From: Bacteroidota bacterium
GTDB lineage: Bacteria; Bacteroidota; Bacteroidia; NS11-12g; UBA955
Assembly: GCA_005798825.1 (NCBI GenBank)
Contig: SYIL01000019.1
Location: 1-45,733 of the forward strand
Reading direction: 5' to 3'
Length of the DNA stretch: 45,733 nt
Shown here: positions 41,632 through 45,733 of the stretch, piece by piece
How positions within the stretch are numbered: position 1 is the first letter of the stretch
How the letters are laid out: every line of letters starts with the position of its first letter
The notes under the pieces: model-generated
Databases searched by the model: none
Told to the model about the DNA's origin: nothing
What the model saw: only the letters and a program-made list of their open reading frames with translations
Position numbers and translations under genes: made by a program

Positions 41632-43284
41632 ATGCGCAAGTCATTACTATTCTTATTGATCCTAAGGGGTTTTTCCTATTCAATGGCGCAATCTCCTGCC
41701 GAAAGCAATCATTGGCTGATTCAATTTAAGCCTATCGAAAAGCAAGCTGTTTTGCCCTTATTGCAGGTATGCAAATCTATTTCTCAGGGCAATATCAAGG
41801 CTATTGATATAGAATTTGGATTGTTTGAATTTGTTGCAACAACCGCAGAATTACACGCTTCTGTATTGCAATTTGCCCTTGCGGGTTATTCGGCAAAAGT
41901 TCAGGTTCGTCATGAATTGTCGCGGCGTAGTTCAATACCCAACGATTCACTTTTTTCGGAACAAAAGTTTTTTTCTGTGATTCAGATGCCACGCTGTTGG
42001 GATTATGGTCGTGGGGGAATTGATCGCAATGGCGATACCCTTGTGGTTGCGATTGTTGATGATGGTATGGATACCTCACATCCCGATATAATGGAAAATC
42101 GCTGGGTAAACCGCGCAGAAATTCCTTGGAATGGAAAAGACGATGATGGCAACGGGTATACCGACGATTATTGGGGCTGGAATGGGGGTGATTCTTCGGC
42201 TTTGGTATTCAATTCAGAATCGCTTTTGTATGGACATGGAACGGGTGTATCGGGAGTTATAGGTGCACGTGGAAATAATAAAATAGGCATTACTGGAGTC
42301 AATTGGGATATAAAATTGATGCCATTACTTTGCTATTCAACCAATGGTAGCAGTGGGGAAGTGGGAGTAATTCGGTGTATGTTGTACGCCTTTCGACAAA
42401 AAAAATTATGGAACAAATCAAAGGGTGTTCGGGGAGCCAATATTGTTGCTTTAAACATGTCTGTAGGCATAGACAAGACCTTCCCCAACGAAACGCCAAT
42501 TTGGTGTTCATTGTTTGATTCTTTGGGTTCAGTGGGCATTGTTACTGCTGGCGCGGTAACAAATTCCAATATAGATATTGAGGTTCAGGGAGATATTCCC
42601 GGATTGTGTACTTCAAACGCACTCATTGTTGTTGCCAATGCCAATATCGATAAACAGAGGGTTGGAAGTGGATATGGGAATATTTCTGTTGACATCGCAG
42701 CACCTGCAGAGCCAGTGTATACCCTTATGCCTTATGCATTGAATCGATCTTTGCCCTATCATTTTGAATCGGGTACTTCATTTGCTGCACCGCAAGTCAC
42801 TGGAACGATTGCTTGGATTCATAGCGTCGCTTGCAAATCATATCTTTCATTGATACAATCCAACCCCGATTCTGCGATACAATTGCTCCGAAACTGGATC
42901 TTGTCATCGGCCGAAAAAAATGCAAGTTTTACAAAAAAAACAGTGAGTGAAGGGGTGTTGCAATCCTATGGAACTTGGCAGAAGATGAATTCTTGGTGTT
43001 CATCAGTCGAGCCAAACTATGCGGTTGAGACCATAGCTTCTCCTGTGGGTCCCTTGATTTTTCCAAATCCCTGTCGTGGCAATGCCTTTACGATTGGATA
43101 TCCTATTGGCATTGTTGTAGACTGGGCAATATATGATGGAAGAGGAAGATTAATTGTGCAAGGCGAATCACCCACAAATAAACAGATCCATTTGCCATTT
43201 CCACTGCCGTCTGGGGTTTTTATTCTCAAAACACAAGGCATTGGCCAAGGTTTACAGCAAGTGTTGATGGTAGTATCTGGGTAA
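41632..43284 (+). CDS. Secreted subtilisin-type (S8) serine peptidase with T9SS sorting domain
   Basis: The 550-residue precursor has a signal peptide (MRKSLLFLLILRGFSYSMAQ) and a short propeptide-like region. A subtilase catalytic domain follows: Asp143 in VAIVDDGMDTSHPD, His202 in YGHGTGVSGVIGARGN, and Ser383 in ESGTSFAAPQVTGT. The oxyanion-hole region reads VTAGAVTNSNID, so the usual Asn directly after AG is missing, as in other Bacteroidota T9SS subtilases I know. The C-terminus (FPNPCRGNAF... WAIYDGRGRLIV ... LPSGVFILKTQ) is a T9SS type A sorting domain. It should be a surface or extracellular protease. Confidence 0.9.
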   Translation: MRKSLLFLLILRGFSYSMAQSPAESNHWLIQFKPIEKQAVLPLLQVCKSISQGNIKAIDIEFGLFEFVATTAELHASVLQFALAGYSAKVQVRHELSRRSSIPNDSLFSEQKFFSVIQMPRCWDYGRGGIDRNGDTLVVAIVDDGMDTSHPDIMENRWVNRAEIPWNGKDDDGNGYTDDYWGWNGGDSSALVFNSESLLYGHGTGVSGVIGARGNNKIGITGVNWDIKLMPLLCYSTNGSSGEVGVIRCMLYAFRQKKLWNKSKGVRGANIVALNMSVGIDKTFPNETPIWCSLFDSLGSVGIVTAGAVTNSNIDIEVQGDIPGLCTSNALIVVANANIDKQRVGSGYGNISVDIAAPAEPVYTLMPYALNRSLPYHFESGTSFAAPQVTGTIAWIHSVACKSYLSLIQSNPDSAIQLLRNWILSSAEKNASFTKKTVSEGVLQSYGTWQKMNSWCSSVEPNYAVETIASPVGPLIFPNPCRGNAFTIGYPIGIVVDWAIYDGRGRLIVQGESPTNKQIHLPFPLPSGVFILKTQGIGQGLQQVLMVVSG

Positions 43285-43595
43285 GGAGTTTTCTAAAAAA
43301 TAGCGCATGTATGCTTTCTTATTTGCCGGGCCCAGAATTTGTTGCGAACAGACGTTTTGTTGTGGATTTCTTTGGCCAACTTGGTCTTCAAAATCTGTAT
43401 TGTCTTAATCGCCCAATTCGGAAAGTATTTATGTGGTTTTGGATCACCATCGGTTTGGGGATCGCTGTCACAACTTTTGAATGTTTCAAGCTGGTTTGAT
43501 TGGGAACCGTGCAAAAAAATAGTCGTGCGTGGGATGGATGTAAGGGTTTGAGTGGGTTATGGAGAAATGGTAGACAGAGAGAATGCAATTTCTTT
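43285..43595 (+). other. Intergenic region without a supported gene (311 nt)
   Basis: This convergent gap between the S8 peptidase and paaD has short open frames on both strands (up to about 70 codons), none with a recognisable motif, promoter box or coding bias that I can see. No clear terminator hairpin was found on either strand. Confidence 0.6.
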
Positions 43596-44075
43596 TCAGC
43601 CCAGTGGCTTAAAACCCTCAAAAGCGTTAAGACAGTTTTTGCAATAATGCATGCTTCTGCAGAGTGTCGGTCCAAATGGCGATTTTAATTCTGTATTTCT
43701 TGAGTTGCAATAGGGGCAGGGGGTGTCGCTGAGCACATTCAATTCGATATAACCTTTGTGTTTCGGTGGCGGTGCCAAGCCATGTTTTTTTAATGCAGCT
43801 AAACCTTTTTCACTAATCATGTTGGTATTCCATTGTTTGTTAAAACTTGTTTTTACCTCAATATCGGTATAACCATTTTCCACGAGTTTTTCAGTTACCA
43901 ACTGTTCCATTATTTTCAGGGCAGGACATCCACTGAATGTGGGCGTGAGTTCAACCCTAACTTGTTTTTCCCCCTTAGACTCTATCCCCGTTACGATTCC
44001 CAGGTCTACGATGGAAATGGTCGGTATTTCCGGATCCATTATGGTTTCGAGTAGGGCTTTTATGGTGTTTGTCAT
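43596..44075 (-). CDS. paaD: Phenylacetyl-CoA epoxidase accessory subunit PaaD
   Basis: PaaD is needed for phenylacetyl-CoA 1,2-epoxidase activity and is thought to serve iron-sulfur or metal-centre assembly. The 159-residue protein starts with a MIP18/DUF59-type domain (LLETIMDPEIPTISIVDLGIV, TPTFSGCPALKIM with Cys50). It ends with a zinc-ribbon-like tail, CPYC at 120-123, Cys139, and CKNC at 145-148. It is the last gene of the minus-strand paa operon; 110 nt with a possible hairpin separate it from paaC. paaE does not follow downstream in the window. Confidence 0.95.
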   Translation of the reverse strand: MTNTIKALLETIMDPEIPTISIVDLGIVTGIESKGEKQVRVELTPTFSGCPALKIMEQLVTEKLVENGYTDIEVKTSFNKQWNTNMISEKGLAALKKHGLAPPPKHKGYIELNVLSDTPCPYCNSRNTELKSPFGPTLCRSMHYCKNCLNAFEGFKPLG

Positions 44076-44125
44076 TGATAGGGATTCAGATTTTGAGGGG
44101 TTGAAGGGCTATGGGGTTAAAGTGC

Positions 44126-44169
44126 ATCCCAACATTATCTATTGCAGGCGCATTTTTAGCTGTTGGGAT
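44126..44169 (-). promoter_or_regulatory. Inverted repeat in the paaC-paaD spacer
   Basis: ATCCCAAC (44126-44133) and GTTGGGAT (44162-44169) form a perfect 8-bp inverted repeat with a 28-nt loop in the 110-nt gap between paaC and paaD. The other junctions of this operon are 7 and 19 nt. No small gene fits in the gap. It may be an intercistronic RNA structure or a protein-binding site. Confidence 0.35.
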
Positions 44170-44185
44170 TGAATCGTACCTTATC

Positions 44186-44959
44186 TTACCAGTCAGCACC
44201 GGGGTCAATGCTAAACACCTCAGTCATTTCATCGAGCAAGGGTTGAAGGTGGGGGGTGTGGAAGCCTTTTCTTCCTCCCAAAGCAGGTTCGGAATTTTCG
44301 ACTTTGGGCACTATGTATCCAAAAGACTCCAACAAAGGAACAACTTTTGCCAGCCAACGGGTTTGAAGTGTGTTTTCTCCACCAAAAATTCCAGCCTCGA
44401 TCAATTCAGGTTCATAATCTCCGGGTTCAAACATCCCCAATGCCAAACCAAAATTGTCATTAATCGCTTGTTGAATAAGTCCATAACTTTCGGGTCCACC
44501 CTCGGCCAATTTTTTCATAAAAATATCGGCATGCATGGTATGATATTTAATTTCACCTTTGAATTTTCTGGCAATCATTGCAAGCGGTTCGAAAACTGTA
44601 TCTGCCAACATCTCAAATCTAATGGCTTCAGCATGATCGAAGAAGAAATGTCGAACCAAGGAAAAATCATAGGCGCCTATGGGTAATTCCACAAATTGAG
44701 AGCAATGGAATTGGTTGTCATTGCGGGTAAATGCAACTGTGTCAGGTTCACTTTCACCCAATTCATGGAGCAGTTCATACAATGCCAATGATTGGCCAAT
44801 TTTATCTTGTGCCATGCTGCTGAAAGCGATGTCTTCTTCCAACATGGGTCCTAGACCCGTCCATTCGCTGTTTCTATGTCCGAGAATGAGTTGGTCATCG
44901 GCCATTTTATACAGCAGTTCTTTGAGGGCTAAAACGTGTTTATCTGTAAATTCCATCAT
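44186..44959 (-). CDS. paaC: Phenylacetyl-CoA epoxidase subunit PaaC
   Basis: PaaC is the structural partner of the catalytic PaaA in the multicomponent epoxidase that converts phenylacetyl-CoA to its 1,2-epoxide. The 257-residue helical protein has the typical segments MADDQLILGHRNSEWTGLGPMLEEDIAFSSMAQDKIGQ, LPIGAYDFSLVRHFFFDHAE, and KGEIKYHTMHADIFMKKLAEGGPES with its ferritin-like helices. The length fits the family. It lies 7 nt after paaB. The ATG ATG at the start leaves one codon of uncertainty. Confidence 0.97.
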   Translation of the reverse strand: MMEFTDKHVLALKELLYKMADDQLILGHRNSEWTGLGPMLEEDIAFSSMAQDKIGQSLALYELLHELGESEPDTVAFTRNDNQFHCSQFVELPIGAYDFSLVRHFFFDHAEAIRFEMLADTVFEPLAMIARKFKGEIKYHTMHADIFMKKLAEGGPESYGLIQQAINDNFGLALGMFEPGDYEPELIEAGIFGGENTLQTRWLAKVVPLLESFGYIVPKVENSEPALGGRKGFHTPHLQPLLDEMTEVFSIDPGADW

Positions 44960-44966
44960 TAATATA

Positions 44967-45341
44967 TTAAGGATTCAAACGAGATTTATAGGCGTTGATG
45001 CGGTCCATTACCTTATATGTCTCGGGGTCTCGGTATTTCTTATCTTCAGAAGTTTCGAATATGTCGGCATCTTCGTATTCGGTTACAAATACATCGGATG
45101 TTTTAACGACCCAAAGGTTAACAGCTTTTCCACGGCGACAGTATTGCTCTTTTGCAAACAAAATAGCCATTTCAGGATTGGGTGCGTGAACACTGCCCAC
45201 ATGCTGGTGGTGGGTGCCTCGTTTTACCTGTTGGAAGACTTCGAATGTCTCAAAGTGTTCGTGTTCGTTTAGGAATCCTTCGGAAGACTGATCGTCAAGT
45301 TTTGCACGAGAAATTCTGGGATCTAATGATTGAATAATCAT
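44967..45341 (-). CDS. paaB: Phenylacetyl-CoA epoxidase subunit PaaB
   Basis: PaaB is a small component that bridges the PaaAC dimers of the epoxidase. The 124-residue protein has the conserved core FETFEVFQQVKRGTHHQHVGSVHAPNPEMAILFAKEQYCRRGKAVNLWVVKTSDVF. It has an N-terminal extension of about 30 residues over enterobacterial PaaB (95 residues), as usual in Bacteroidota. It starts 19 nt after the end of paaA and ends 7 nt before paaC. Confidence 0.96.
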   Translation of the reverse strand: MIIQSLDPRISRAKLDDQSSEGFLNEHEHFETFEVFQQVKRGTHHQHVGSVHAPNPEMAILFAKEQYCRRGKAVNLWVVKTSDVFVTEYEDADIFETSEDKKYRDPETYKVMDRINAYKSRLNP

Positions 45342-45360
45342 GGTTTACAAGGAATATTGA

Positions 45361-45733
45361 TTAGGACAACGGGCTTACATACATGGCGTCTTGATTCATC
45401 AATGCCCTGCGAACCCAGCGACCTTTTTCTTCGGCCATTCTTCGAACGGCCAAACGCTCTTTATTACAAGGACCATTGCCATTAATGACTTGTTTGAAGG
45501 TTTCCCAGTTGGGTTCGGTGTATTCCCACTGTCCGGTTTCCTCATTCTTGCGAAGGTTGGGGTCGGGTAGGGTCAATCCCAAATCCCAAATCTTGGGTAC
45601 GTACATATTCAAGAAGGTCTGACGCATCGAATCGTTGGATCCCATTTTTACCTTCCAACGCATCAAAATTTCTGAGTGTTGTGAGGCTTTGTCTGGCGGA
45701 CCAAAGAAATGCATGATGGGTTCCCACCAGCGG
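45361..45733 (-). CDS. paaA: Phenylacetyl-CoA epoxidase catalytic subunit PaaA (C-terminal part, cut by window end)
   Basis: PaaA carries the diiron site of the phenylacetyl-CoA 1,2-epoxidase. Only the C-terminal ~124 codons lie in the window; the frame is open through position 45733, and the upstream codons read RWWEPIMHFFGPPDKASQHSEILMRWK, the well-conserved PaaA segment. The end has NWETFKQVINGNGPCNKERLAVRRMAEEKGRWVRRAL. An internal Met at 45714 is not the start. It is the first visible gene of the paaABCD series. Confidence 0.96.
   Translation of the reverse strand, partial: RWWEPIMHFFGPPDKASQHSEILMRWKVKMGSNDSMRQTFLNMYVPKIWDLGLTLPDPNLRKNEETGQWEYTEPNWETFKQVINGNGPCNKERLAVRRMAEEKGRWVRRALMNQDAMYVSPLS

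Noticed and set aside
43293-43551. Three overlapping open frames of 62-73 codons in the protease-paaD gap
   Set aside because: They lie on both strands over the same bases, show no family motif, no -7 box at their starts and no consistent composition; none can be preferred.
44111-45272. Long plus-strand frames (191 and 185 codons) opposite paaC and paaB
   Set aside because: They are antisense to clearly identified paa subunits and contain no domain signature; they follow from the codon use of the real genes.
1-45733. CRISPR arrays, insertion sequences, prophage or integrative elements
   Set aside because: No regularly spaced repeats, transposase, integrase or attachment-site duplication was seen; both tRNA genes are intact and not flanked by an integrase.

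Overview
The window is a chromosomal segment of a Bacteroidota bacterium, most likely an aerobic, free-living, non-Bacteroidales lineage. The evidence is the set of phylum-restricted families (DUF2480, DUF4290, DUF5723, IPExxxVDY, a BT_3928-like protein, DUF1599), three secreted proteins with type IX secretion (T9SS) C-terminal sorting domains, Rho with a long N-terminal insertion, TAnnTTTG-type -7 promoter boxes and no obvious use of Shine-Dalgarno sites. Aerobic metabolism is suggested by kynurenine 3-monooxygenase and the phenylacetyl-CoA epoxidase operon. I see no insertion sequence, prophage, CRISPR array or integron; it reads as a core-genome region.

Layout. 1-950: tRNA-Ser(UGA), an OsmC-family protein and tRNA-Cys(GCA), all on the minus strand. 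1.0-8.3 kb: secreted amidohydrolase (-), OB-fold membrane protein (+), YceI protein (+), a GT-C type membrane glycosyltransferase (-), a secreted protein of the group usually mislabelled asparagine synthetase B (-) overlapping a divergent CrcB-like protein (-). 8.4-15.0 kb (+): rho, a small acidic protein, apaG, an SDR oxidoreductase, a T9SS cargo protein, a terminator, then a DUF5723 outer-membrane-type protein. 15.1-17.7 kb (-): murA, DUF4290, polysaccharide deacetylase (envelope genes). 17.8-19.1 kb (+): kmo. 19.2-23.0 kb (-): small membrane protein, Ldh-type dehydrogenase, DUF2480, pyruvate kinase, IPExxxVDY. 23.1-25.3 kb (+): acpP-fabF-rnc. 25.4-28.5 kb (-): a 1060-residue UvrD-type helicase fused to a RecB/AddB-like nuclease domain.

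28.6-34.9 kb (+): DUF1599, BT_3928-like DoxX protein, oligopeptide-type ABC permease and shikimate kinase in one tight operon; then HU with its own promoter and terminator, a class III aminotransferase and a lipoprotein. 35.0-36.6 kb: a stand-alone HsdR-N-type PD-(D/E)XK protein (-) divergent from holA (+). 36.6-43.3 kb (+): a sialidase-like T9SS cargo protein, a small membrane protein with a PstS-like lipoprotein and a TPR protein, and a subtilisin-type T9SS cargo protease. 43.6-45.7 kb (-): paaD, paaC, paaB and the 3' part of paaA, the end of a phenylacetate degradation operon that runs off the window.

I do not see a clearly new multi-gene system. The observations I rate highest are: seven genes whose TAnnTTTG box sits only 4-7 nt from the start codon, implying leaderless mRNAs; an extra beta-rich block of about 110 residues inside the BT_3928/DoxX protein; a CrcB homologue that has lost several fluoride-channel signature residues; MurA with Asp in place of the fosfomycin-reactive Cys; and two structured intercistronic hairpins (before the S8 protease and between paaC and paaD).
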